Source of the DNA: Alentia gelatinosa
Taxonomy: Eukaryota; Annelida; Polychaeta; Phyllodocida; Polynoidae
Direction: 5' to 3'
NCBI GenBank assembly: GCA_950022655.1
Contig: OX465579.1
Location: 139,757,118-139,821,117, forward strand
Length of the DNA: 64,000 bases
In this document: in pieces, positions 35,172 to 45,337 of the stretch
Numbering within the stretch: the first letter of the stretch is position 1
Layout: each line of letters starts with the position of its first letter
The notes under the pieces: model-generated
What the model was told of the DNA's origin: nothing
The model's database searches: none
Seen by the model: only the letters and a program-made list of their open reading frames with translations
Translations under genes and position numbers: made by a program

Positions 35172-35311
35172 GATGGCGTTTTTATTTCCTCGACTTGTCC
35201 TTGTAACGCGTCGATCCTTTTATCGGCTTTAGTCTGCTTCGTAGTTGTAGGAGCTGCGCTTTTCTGGACTCTCGTCTTTCCCGCAGTCGTTGTCTTCTTC
35301 GGCGGCATTTT
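35172..35311 (-). pseudogene. N-terminus of DIRS-like Gag, frameshifted
   Basis: A basic N-terminus starting MPPKKTTTAGKTRVQKSAA and running to GQVEEIK is in a different phase from the rest of Gag. The shift falls in an AAAAA tract at about 35182. One base change in its length would join EEIK to the NAIMGFINTQ of the downstream frame. Confidence 0.6.
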
Positions 35312-36132
35312 TGACGCGTTTTCCTCACAGTTCTGAAGTGTAATTCCACCGTGGAATACCGGAGCAAAATTCAAACGTCTTCTTGAGATAAAGTTCGAAG
35401 TGAAGACTGGGGATCACGTGACCGAGCGTGGTCCTGTAAACGTCCGATAGGGGGCGTATGCGTCTATGAAAGCGCCCTCTGTATTCATTACTGTTCACAT
35501 GTTCGCTCTAATTACGATGAAGCCTAGATGCAGAAAAATACATTTTATTCAATATAAAATTATTTAAAAGAATTGCCACCTAGGCGATAAGAAGATAAGA
35601 TACATGCAATATCATGGTGAGGCAATAGCCGATGATGATAAGAACATATAGTTTGACAATGTACATTAAGAAGACAATTAAGTGAGAAGTTTGTACATAG
35701 TTGAATACTTCTTGCGAAGTCAATATTATAAAAAAATGAGTAGAGAGTCTTTGGTAAATACTTCTTATGAAGTCTGATACTTAAGTCCATTTTGGGATGT
35801 GGTGGGTGGGTATAAAAATATATCTGTCGGTAATAGTTGACCTGAGCGGACTGAGGTCATGTGTTAACCCTTTCCCTGAAGCACACAGTTCCCCTGTTCA
35901 CCATTACACGGCAGGCATTGCCTCCCCAAATGACCCTGCTACGGCAGGCACCTTTTTTTGGAAATAGCAATGTCATGTGATGTGTCATGTGATTTAAGTA
36001 ATTTACCTTGGTGACTGATCATATTTTATTATACCAAATCAAAGGTCAATATGGCTCTCATAAATAGTCAAAATTTCTTTTAATTCAAAGAATTATCTTT
36101 TTATTTATTGAATTTTGTATATAAATATCAAA
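35312..36132. other. Non-coding flank of the DIRS-like element
   Basis: The 5' region of the minus-strand retroelement probably extends to about 35500. No terminal repeat could be matched between this flank and the sequence beyond 32179. Nothing coding was seen to 36132. Confidence 0.4.
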
Positions 36133-36214
36133 TATCTTCCTGCCGTAGCCAGGTGAATGCCTGGAGGCATCTTCCTGTCATAGCAAGAGGAATGCCTGGA
36201 GGCATCTTCCTACT
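36133..36214 (+). repeat. 35-bp tandem repeat interrupted by transposon
   Basis: Two full units and the start of a third, containing ATCTTCCTG and GAATGCCTGGAGGC. The third unit is cut by the left end of the CACTG-ended transposon at 36215. Confidence 0.7.
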
Positions 36215-37213
36215 CACTGCACGAAAAGCACTATTTTACATATATATATGCCATTGCGATAACGCACGTATCGGCTGTATCGTGGCTTGTTTATACTTGT
36301 ATACACCTCTTATACGCGTCTACGTTTCGGGCGTCTACAAGACAGTTTCCATATGTAGACGCGCGCGACTTGGCTGTCTTTCACGCCTGGCTTATTTAAG
36401 ATAAAATATGCTCTGCGCAATATATATACGCCCAAAAAAAAAAAAAATTGCAACCCGCGGCCCGCCCGGGCCTGTGGGTGTTGGTAAAGGATACACCAAC
36501 ATTGACCCGCCACCCGCGACCTCCAACCCCACCCCCTACCGTCCCCCCCACCACCCCACGCCACCCCCAGCCAGCCTCAGTGAGAAGCCCCCCACCGCCC
36601 ACCGCCCGCCGCCAGCCGTGTTTGTACAGGTTGACTCTGTGGGAAACCCTCCCCCACCCTCCACCGCCCGCCCATGCCTACTGCATTCACACCTGTGCGG
36701 CCGCATTCACACCTGTGCGGTCGCATTCGCAGGGGGTAAGATGATTTCAGTAGTTAGCTATAACCTTGAAGAGGGTGCTTATATGCTAAGCCAAGATTGA
36801 CCACACATAGGCATGGTGTTCTAAAGTCAAATCTATTAGAAAAACGGTAAAAAAAACAAATACAGGGTTTATTATGTGTAATTAATCAATTTATACTTAA
36901 TTAGGTTTTTACAAAATAAATTGGTAATATAAGATTGCAATTTTCATATAATACAGACTTGGATGGTTAATGGCAAATGAAATATGCTACCAGTAGTGTC
37001 CCCAAGTGGCAGAGAATGGAACTTTTTGAGATTGGTGTATATACAACGGAATCAGGCGTACATATGACGTATATAAGACCGCACCATGGACATGTATATA
37101 CGCCACTAGATAAGGCGTCTATGAGATGTCTAACAGGTCTAACTTCTAGACGCAAAATCCTACTGTTAGACGCGTTTCGTATACATATGTAAAATAGTGG
37201 TTTTCGTGCAGTG
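36215..37213 (+). mobile_element. Complete CACTG-ended transposon (999 bp)
   Basis: It starts CACTGCACGAAAAGCACT and ends AGTGGTTTTCGTGCAGTG, with about 30-bp terminal inverted repeats. ACT stands immediately left and right, a plausible 3-bp target duplication. The interior has a left arm with TATACACCTCTTATACGCG, a GC-rich pyrimidine-biased middle (36450-36730) and an AT-rich right arm. CACTG/CACTA termini with 3-bp duplications suggest the EnSpm/CACTA superfamily. No transposase is encoded, so it is non-autonomous. Proline-rich open frames in the middle are composition artefacts. Confidence 0.75.
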
Positions 37214-37559
37214 ACTGTTAAAGGGTTAAGAAGTGACCAGTGACCAGGTCTGTAGTTTCGTAAAAGTTATCTGGCACCCAGGCGCGAAATTAAAAGTGAT
37301 TTCCAATTACTGCACAATGGTGGTAATGCTCAACAGCCCGGAGATGTTAACGCCTCAGAGTCTGGTTTCCACGTGAGTTTTGAGTGGACATCTGCGCCTT
37401 ATATACCCTGTCGAGGGGTCAGTGCAAACGAAGACAGGGGACGGTTCAAACACTGGAGGTTGCTGTCCAAACGGTTGGGCTTAAACCACTATCTTGAGAG
37501 AGGACCTGTTAGGAAGCACCCTGCATTGTTCCTAATATATACATCACAGTCTTCCTGAT

Positions 37560-37652
37560 TCCTGTCTACACCTGTCTGCTGTTCTATCCCCGTTGCATGT
37601 TCTACCAACCCTGTCTCCTGATCTATCCCAATCTCCTGATCTTAGTGCAGCG
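37560..37652 (+). repeat. CTCCTGTTCTAxCCC-type minisatellite, left part
   Basis: Degenerate units of about 20 bp containing TCTCCTGATCTATCC or CTGTTCTATCCCC. The array continues at 37980-38190 on the other side of the hairpin element at 37653-37969. Confidence 0.6.
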
Positions 37653-37969
37653 GCTTAGGCAAACCATCGTGCTTTATGTGATATAAGCATGAAATATGGC
37701 ATGGGTGTTCCTTGTAGGTCACTTTTTCAGAAAAAAAGTGCTAGCTATGTTGGATATCAGCACAGAAAATAATTTGGACATTGAAGTGGATGTTCAAAAT
37801 GACATAATAGAGGCGCATCTGACGGTTTTCTCGAAAAATGGCGGCCATATTGAATTTTTTTCATGGCTAGAACTTTTTTTCTGAAAAAGTAACCTACAAG
37901 GAACACCCATGCCAAATTTCATGCTTATATCACAAAAGGCACGATTCGACCCAAAATCCACCTTAAGCT
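37653..37969. mobile_element. Hairpin MITE with about 85-bp inverted repeats
   Basis: The left arm (37653-37739) with GATATAAGCATGAAAT, GGCATGGGTGTTCCTTG and ACTTTTTCAGAAAAAAAGT is matched inverted by 37871-37969 with few mismatches. The loop is about 130 bp. It is inserted into a CTCCTGTTC minisatellite, which resumes on the right side. Confidence 0.75.
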
Positions 37970-37979
37970 ACTCTACTAT

Positions 37980-38190
37980 CTATCCGGGGCCATCACCTGT
38001 TCTACCTACCCCGTCTCCTGTTGAACCCCAGTCTCACCTTCAACTCCAGTCTCTTGTTCCATCAAAGTGTCCTGTTCAACCGAAGTCTCCTGTTCTATAA
38101 CCGTCTCCTGTTTTATACCATCTCCTGTTCAGCCCCTATCTCCTGTTCTATCACCATCTCATGTTCAACCCTAGTCTCCTGTTCTAACAT
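37980..38190 (+). repeat. CTCCTGTTCTAxCCC-type minisatellite, right part
   Basis: About ten units of roughly 20 bp with CTCCTGTTC cores, similar to those at 37560-37652. Confidence 0.65.
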
Positions 38191-38257
38191 ATTTCAAAGC
38201 TTTTTTAGAATTTTAATCATTCTTTTTCTTTGCTTCCAATATAGGTACACTGCGCGA

Positions 38258-38655
38258 AAACCACCAGTTTATGTCTAGCTTACGGGGTCGGGGCCGGAGT
38301 CGGAATTGCGGAATCGCGGTGGCGGGGGTTAGGCGGGGGTTAGGCGGGGGTTAGGCAGGGGTTAGGCAGGGCATAGGCCGGGTTAGCCTAGGGGTAGGCA
38401 GGGGTAGGAGTCGATATTCATATGTTGATATCTGAACAGACCTTGTGTTATATATATAAAGTAACCAACGTATAACTTCAGAAGAGTGGTGTTTTGAAAG
38501 TATAATCATAATAAATGGTAAAAAAGACAAGAGAATGCTGGGTTTATCATATGTAATTAATGAAATGATAGGGTTTTAGAAAGATTTTATAAGCAAAATT
38601 GATAATATAACATTGGATTATCCATATACCATGGACTTAATGACTAACTTCTCCC
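38258..38655 (+). mobile_element. Truncated CACTG-ended copy
   Basis: The left terminus CACTGCGCGAAAACCACC is followed by a G-rich minisatellite and then by right-arm sequence (38490-38655, like 7215-7390). The right terminus is missing. Confidence 0.55.
38318..38407 (+). repeat. G-rich 11-bp minisatellite (GGCGGGGGTTA)n
   Basis: About seven units of GGCGGGGGTTA and close variants. Successive runs of four or five G could form G-quadruplex structure on this strand. Confidence 0.85.
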
Positions 38656-38984
38656 ATAATATGCACCATAACGATTACAATGCATACTAAAAAGTGGCTA
38701 ACAGTTAATTCATTATTCAATGTGATAAAGTAAAATGTTGACGTAAAGAGAAGGTAGATGTTAGCCAAGATAAAAGTACAAAAAATAATTCTTCAAGGAG
38801 ATTTTTCTTAAAATTTACATTTAAAACATATTATTTGCCAGAAGGCAGCTTGGTTGAGAACAATTTCGAAGCAAACAATGTGGTTTGCTTTTATAATTTT
38901 GTGTACATGTTTATAGAAAAGAAACAGTGAAAAATGCGTGGGTTTTTTCAATCATGATGTCTCTTCTAGATAATGCTTACGCGG

Positions 38985-39086
38985 GGTTCAAATAAATATC
39001 TAATAGAGGGAACCATTCCAAGCAAAGGTGTCCGTTAATGCGGGCTGGCCGCTTACGCGGGGTGTCCGTTAGGCGGGGTTCTTCTG
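38985..39086 (-). mobile_element. Pogo-like transposon end, inverted
   Basis: Reverse complement of the termini at 20272 and 13702. It contains ACGCGGGGTGTCCGTTAGGC and ends GGGGTTCTTCTG followed by TA. The matching left end was not found nearby. Confidence 0.6.
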
Positions 39087-39157
39087 TATATATTTACATG
39101 GTTAGATAGGTAAGTTCTGACAGTTTGTAAATCTAGTTTTATAGCATATTGTAAAAG

Positions 39158-40336
39158 TAGTTAGCAACAAACCAGTATGGATTCAGGCAAGGTGTGGGAA
39201 CAGTCGACGCTGTTTACAATTATATAGATGATTTGTTTAAAGGAAGAAACAATAGAAACGTTATTGCCAGTTGTTATGTCGATTTGTGCAAAGCGTTCGA
39301 TGCTGTGCCACACGATATGTTAAATGCAAAGTTAAATGGATTAGTTAATTTACCCCCAAATATTGTTGAGTGGATCAAAAATTACTTATTATACAGAAAA
39401 CAAAAAGTGTTTGTGAACAACCGCATGTCAAGTCTGAGATCAGTCGAGTTTGGAGTGCCACAGGGCAGTGTACTAGGCCCTCTGATGTTTAACATTTTTG
39501 TTAATGATATGTGTGTAGACTTATCCAAAGGAAAATATATCCAGTATGCGGATGACCTTGTTTTGTATTGTGAAAACAGTAATCCGCTAACAGCTGTAGA
39601 AGATTTACAAAGCTCAGTTAATACTATAACCCAATGGTGTAACACAAATGGTATGACGATCAACAGTGATAAGACTAAGGTAGTATGGCATGCCTCTGAA
39701 AAAAGAATGAAGTATCTACCTGATTTATTTATAATATGTAAAGAAGTTATTCTGTCGCAGGTGTGTAATTATCGGTATTTAGGGGTAACGATTGATGGTT
39801 ATTTGAATTTTTAAAAACACACCAAGGAGATCAAAAGAAATGTGAATTCTCGTCTATTCAAACTGGCTAAGATGCGGCAGTTCATTAGCAAAGAAGTAGC
39901 CTTATCTATTTATAAAGTAGTAATTAGGCCATTATTGGAATACTGTTCTTATATTATAGATTGTAGTACCCAAGAAAGTATCAAAAGTCTCCAGAGATTA
40001 CAAAATCGAGCTCTTAGAATTGTCTTAAAGAAAAACCGAAGATTCCTGAGTACTGACGAATTGCATAAAACGTGTAAAGTGGAATATCTTGATGTTCGAC
40101 GGAATGTGCAACTATTGAGCCTATTTTATAAAATGTCCAAAAATGTTAGCCTGCTAGATACGAGAAATAGACGCACACGAAGTGCAAACAAAGTGCGTTT
40201 TAAGGAGTCTAGGATAAACTGCAATCATTTCTTTCGGTCTCCTCAATATAGAGGTCAAAAATTGTGGGATAGCTTGGACAGTGTAATTCAGCACAGCGAA
40301 AAAGTGAAAAAGATGTATTCTACTTATGAGTATTAA
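39158..40336 (+). pseudogene. LINE reverse transcriptase, nearly intact 3' part
   Basis: From NQYGFRQGVGT (39170) the frame encodes RT palm and C-terminal parts: YVDLCKAFDAVPH (first catalytic Asp), GVPQGSVLGPLMFNIFVND, the YADD box (residues 118-121 of the frame starting at 39194), MTINSDKTKVVW and YRYLGVTID. One TAA stop at 39812-39814 interrupts it. The same phase then continues from 39815 to a natural stop at 40336 with VIRPLLEYCSYI and LQRLQNRALRI. The start is truncated; no endonuclease is present. The RT most resembles Jockey/CR1-type elements and is less decayed than the other LINE fragments here. Confidence 0.85.
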
Positions 40337-40574
40337 GCTACTGATAGCGTGCTTTGTATAACTTATTTCCTTACTATCTCCAACTTCATCTCATCAAAAT
40401 CACCTATTGTTCTTGTATATTTGTTGATAGCCTAAACCGAGGCACACTTATTGTAATTCTCCAAGAAAGAAGTATCTAGATGCTTCAAGTAACGCTGTGA
40501 CACTGTGCTAGCAGTGGAAGATCTTTCGGAAGAAAGAACTGGCTATGCTTTATTCAAAAAAAAAAAAAAAAAAA
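40337..40574 (+). mobile_element. LINE 3' UTR and poly-A tail
   Basis: A short non-coding tail follows the RT and ends in a pure run of about 18 A (40557-40574). This marks the 3' end of the LINE copy and its target-primed insertion. Confidence 0.7.
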
Positions 40575-43071
40575 GCGTCGTTATCAGGTCAGCGGGACGA
40601 TTGTTATATACGAGGAACTGACAGTGCCTGCATGTATTTGTACAGAGGGAATGCAGACGAATCAGGTCTATACCCATTTTTAGTGTCTCTTTGCACTTGA
40701 TTTCTCTTGGGTGTTCTTCATGGGTCAAAGCTATCAGATAACACACTTCTTACAACTACCCAGCCGCCGCAACAGCCGCCGCAAATGCCGTCATCCCCAC
40801 CGCCACCGCCACTCATATACGCGTAATTATACATATATCTTGCTGTGAAATAGTCCTTGAACTGTGAATGAAACGAATGGTCAGACCTGTATTTATCTCT
40901 TGACTTCCGCATGAATTACAGAATATAACACTTCGTGACACCAGCCAGTGCACAACAGAATGAAACAAGAATAATTAGTAATTACAAGGTTTGTGATTTG
41001 GTTGGGATTACGCCCGTAAGCTGAGCGCTGGGAGGTCACAAGACCTTTGCTCGAGTACAGACCGACAATTAAACTTTATAGCTATTCTTCAATCTATCTA
41101 TAGGCTCGATGTCCAAAGTAAAGATTCCATACATTGTATTGTAAATCTGGTGGAGAGATGACACGAACACACACGTAGAGTTTCAGAGCTGTATTCAAAC
41201 TGGCTATATCATCCAAAAGTCTCAGCTTATAAAGGGGAGAAAACGGCGACCGGATGCGGGCATGTTTTCCCGCCAAAACTCCGCGGACCGTGACCGTTCC
41301 GGTCTGACGCCCGCGAAAATATAAATTCACGTTGTAGTTCGGCAAACATTCCGGCCTAGCAGCCGCTTACGTATTATGCGGGCGCGCTCAGAAATGGCCA
41401 AACACCCGCCGAACTACAGTATAATAGTTTGACAGGGTTGTACAAGTTTCTACAAGACAAGCATAGATATTTTGAGAAGAGCCTGAGATTGCGATGCTCG
41501 ATGGCTAAGAATTAGAATGGAATAAATTTGATATCCTCCAAAAGCGGTATATTTTATCCAATATAATCCATCTCATGTAATTTGGGATATTTGATGTCTT
41601 CTAAACCAGGTGATTCCTTATTCAACGTAACATGGCATTTGCAAAAGTCCATGGTCGGGTCATGCCAAAAGACATGATTTTCCGAAATTCTCTATTAAAT
41701 CAATAATATTGGAATCTGGAGAGGATTAAAGAGGAAAACAACCAGTTTTGGTCAAAGTCGTCGTTCTCCACGAGTTTGATGCAGTGTGATATGAACGAGG
41801 CGACAGCCGAGTGAATATCACATAGCATTCAAACGAGTTGGAGAACGACTTCTTTGACCAAAACGAGTTGCTTTCTGTATTTATCTCACCTCTGTACACA
41901 CTGAATGAATGGACAACCCTCAGGATATAGACCATGAAGAACGGACTGCACTTCTTGTAGGGGCATGGAGAACGAGTTCCCAATGTTAAGCATATGGACA
42001 TTTATTCCAGGGGTGAGATAAATAGGAATAATATTATGGTCAAGGTTTTAGGTTTAATTAATTGAGATACTTGGATGGCATATTCTTACACGTAATAGAT
42101 TAATCGATGCATTGCTTTATTTACCCAATTCTCTCTGTTTGATAACTGATGCTGACACAGAACGAGTCCCTTGTATTTGTGTTTTTGTGATGAAGAATCT
42201 TCATGCGTTTGGAGTCTGAGATTGAAAATTAAAGTTTTTATTAAATCAAGCATTTTATCAATTTGTCCAATGCAAATTATTTGTATTGTATTGCAATTGG
42301 CCATGGCCCCTGCCCTTATAGTGATGGGCACTGACCCTATTTCCGGTCCCTGCTCCAAAAGCACCCACCCTCGAAGCGTTTATATTGGGGTGTTCTACTG
42401 TGTGTTAGTTTATTCTCGTACATTAGTTCTAATAGTTGCTACCTTGCTTCACAAATGTTCAATGGAACAGGTTGCCATGGTTACCAAATTACACTTTCAA
42501 TATGGTTTCATTAGGTCTTATTCTATTTCATTACATTACAGCTCATAGTCTTAAAACAGGTTGCCATGGTAACCATATGCTCTTAGAGGGCTGAAATAGT
42601 CCATCCCCAGACAATGACCTGTAAACATAGGCATGTTACAACGTAGAATGACCTTCTTGATGAATCCTATTAATTGAATGGAACTCCTTGCCAAAGCAAC
42701 TAAATCTTTGTCTATATGGACAATTGGTTGCCTTGGTCACAAGTTTCACCAAATATGTATGAAAATGACAGGATCCATTAGAACTCGTCAAGACAGTCAT
42801 TTTGAGGTACCATATCCCTATATTCCTAGCAAAGAAATATCTTTATGGATATTTGATATTTTTTATTGGTCTTAGATCTAGGTAATTAGATCTTCCAGTG
42901 CAAGTTGTACAATACACATCAACTTGATGAAATCCGATCATGGTTATAAAAAAATGTGAATAGCAATGAAGAATGATGAGGTGTGAGTATTATTATACAA
43001 TCAAATCATAAACAGAAAACATAGGTTTCACTTCTTTCGTGAGCGCTCTGTACATTTCACACTGTTTCATC
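40575..43071. other. Intergenic stretch without recognised gene
   Basis: Apart from the hairpin at 41746-41863 no coding region or known element was recognised. GGTTGCCATGGTWACC-like palindromic motifs occur at about 42470 and 42560. Confidence 0.4.
41746..42025. mobile_element. Hairpin element related to the insertion at 27357
   Basis: Arms 41746-41791 and 41814-41863 pair (TTTTGGTCAAAGTCG with TTCTTTGACCAAAA; CGTTCTCCA with TGGAGAACG). The loop holds ACGAGGCGACAGCCGAGTG, nearly the loop sequence of the 27357 insertion. A second inverted pair, ATTTATCTCACCTC (41878) and GGGGTGAGATAAAT (42010), lies on the right, in the same relative place as the TTTATCCTACTCC/GAGGTAGGATAA pair of the other copy. 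Confidence 0.6.
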
Positions 43072-43075
43072 GTAC

Positions 43076-43585
43076 TGTAGTGGGGCGGGAGTGTTCCAAC
43101 TTCTACGGAAGGTGGCGTGGAGAGTCAATCCTTACTGTGTAGTGCTTCCTGGCAACGCCGCACACGAGAGTGGCGTGGCGGAGGCCGAGATTACGTAACG
43201 CTGAGTATATATACTCAGCGTTCACAGTAAGTCGACAGGCTGTCCTCCCTGAGAGTGGACCCTTGGGCCCTCACTTTGCAGGCGGGTTCTCGTAACCTTC
43301 CTGGTGGCTAGGCGAGTCTTTCAGATTAGCCTCTCCAGCGTTACCTGGCACGCCATGCTGGGGTAGTGTACTTGTGGGAAAGATCTTTCAGATATTTCCG
43401 GGAAGTAGTGTTAATAAACATTCCTGTTTATTAAACGTGTGAGTTGTGTTTTGTGTTACTAAGTTGGTGCAAACCTACCGAAAACCAAACCAACCTACGT
43501 AATTGCTCATAGGGTGGAATCCCGCAGGGAATTAGCGTTCCGGAAAGGGGTCTTCCAACCTGCTAGCCAGGCGGCGACCAATACA
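43076..43585 (+). mobile_element. Solo LTR, 510 bp
   Basis: The sequence begins TGTAGTGGGGCGGGAGTG and ends GGCGACCAATACA, so it has TG...CA ends, and is flanked on both sides by GTAC (43072-43075 and 43586-43589), a 4-bp target duplication. Inside are a TATATATA box within a perfect 26-bp palindrome (43197-43222) and an AATAAA signal near 43412. No internal retrotransposon sequence or second LTR is adjacent, so this is a recombination remnant. The superfamily (Ty3/gypsy or BEL) cannot be told from the LTR alone. Confidence 0.75.
43197..43222. promoter_or_regulatory. Perfect 26-bp palindrome with TATA core in LTR
   Basis: The left half AACGCTGAGTATA is exactly mirrored by TATACTCAGCGTT. It probably contains the LTR promoter TATA box. 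Confidence 0.6.
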
Positions 43586-43879
43586 GTACTACATAGGCTA
43601 TTCTATAGTGTTTGTCCCATATAATATGGTGAACGATTATAATTGCTACAAGTGATACGTTTTCTTTTAAATTTCACTTTGTTGTCATTTCCTGTTTTCC
43701 TGAGCACTAGATCGAACTTATTGTTGTCACTAGACTGCTTTTATATAAATATAACATTCAGAAGCCAGATATTGCGGCTTGCACCAGGGAAATAGATTTT
43801 ACACTTCTGATGCATACATTCTGTGGTATACAACCGTATTCATATCTTGTCAATTATTTGCAGGGCTCTGTTTTCCGTA

Positions 43880-44400
43880 GTTTGTCGGGATTTGATCAGG
43901 ATTTGGCAAAACTATCAATTATGAACAATATATCGGGCGAATGATATTTCAATCTAGCAGTATCTCTGCTAATACAATTCCTGATATTTCCTATTCTGAA
44001 TAGTCCACTGTTTGCAGTTTTGTTAATTTCCTTTAGGGGGTTCACAAAACTCAGGTTATTGTCGATACTAACCCCTAAGTACATATAACTGTTCACAACT
44101 CTAACTTTCAACAATGTAAAACTGGTTTATATGAATACCGCGTTTTTGTGCTGGAGATATACCGTACTACCTTTGTTTTTTTTTACGTTAATTGACATAC
44201 CATTGTAGATACACCATTGGTTGCTTTTGTTTATAGAGGTCTGCAGATTCTGGACTACTTCAATTTCATTCTTCCTACTATTGTACAGGACCAGGTCTTT
44301 GGATATTGCAACGATCTGCAATCTTCTATATTATTGCACATATCACTAATAAACACATTTAGTAGAAATGGGCCCAAGACAGAGCCTTGTGGCACTCCAA
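43880..44400 (-). pseudogene. LINE reverse transcriptase fragment, minus strand
   Basis: Reading the minus strand, GVPQGSVLGP is encoded at 44371-44400, then FISDMCN, VVQNLQTSINKSNQWCIYNGMSINVKKNK (44127-44321), and YMYLGVSIDNNLSF followed by NPLKEINKTANSGLF (43896-44114). The order matches the RT of the LINE at 39158. The expected YADD region reads YPKTWSC-like after a frame change, so the active site is lost, and several stops occur. It is a decayed copy. Confidence 0.75.
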
Positions 44401-44910
44401 AACAATTTCACTTCAAATACGAAAGCATTATATCTCATATGTTTATAACTCAAATTCCCCACACTTCACCGAGGTTTGAGCCATATAGAATGAAAGAACA
44501 GAAAAACTCTCCTAGAAACATTTCTCTAATATTGATAGTACGATATTAGAGAATTAAATAGATAGATGGCCAAGTAGAAGTTCATATTGTACATTACACA
44601 CTTTACCACAAAGGAATTTGACCATACTTCTCTTCCAGCCCACCTTGGTCTCATGTGCTCGTGACGACTATAAAGCACATGGAATCCATAGTCATCACTG
44701 ACTTACTCTTGTGTGAAGCATATTGTCTGAGAAATGATGTGTTGGAAAATCATAACGTCTTAACTGTATTATCCAAAATTATAATGACCAACAAGTATTG
44801 ATCTCAATGTAAGAATAAAAGGGAGATAACGATGAATTCTGCAGCCGTATCGTTTGAGGATTGAAGAATTGATTGTCCATGGCCTTGATTAATCGTTCCA
44901 CCTTCATTAC
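44401..44910. other. Upstream flank of the espin-like gene
   Basis: No coding sequence was seen. Directly before the first coding exon, TTCCACCTTCATTACAG (ending 44910) looks like a splice acceptor. The mRNA may therefore have an upstream non-coding exon that I could not locate. Confidence 0.4.
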
Positions 44911-44916
44911 AGCAGC

Positions 44917-45337
44917 ATGGCAAACACAACCGTCCCACACTCAACTACCCACCCACCGGAAATGGATCCGTGGCTGGGTATTGGGTCTCGGCGTTACCAC
45001 AGCAACGCTGGATCCCATCGGTCGCGCGTGAAACTGGGAGACGACACGAGAGTCCCTGGGGAGGCAGACGACTACGTGGGGTACGGTCTGAGTGGTCCCC
45101 GACCTGGCGGCGTCTGGAGGCCGATCAGCCGGTACCCGGACACCAGAAGCAGAACACCTAGCGAACTAAGGTCCCAACGAACGTCGACGGGTGGTTCAAG
45201 ACCAAGCCTCGATCTGGCTGAAGTAGAGGCGGACGCGTCCCTGGATGATGGCCTTGATATTTTGGATCTGAATATTGACGGTTTTTTTCACCATTCTCGG
45301 AAGGAAGCCTCCAATCACGATTACTCAAGCTCTCCAG
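44917..45337 (+). CDS. Espin-like gene exon 1 (coding start)
   Basis: The ATG at 44917 has a strong context (A at -3, G at +4). The exon encodes residues 1-140, low in hydrophobic residues and rich in Ser, Arg and Asp, with an acidic stretch DDGLDILDLNIDG. It ends at the donor CCAG|GTAAG with one base over (phase 1). The open frame continues past the donor to 45411, but that part is intron. Confidence 0.7.
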
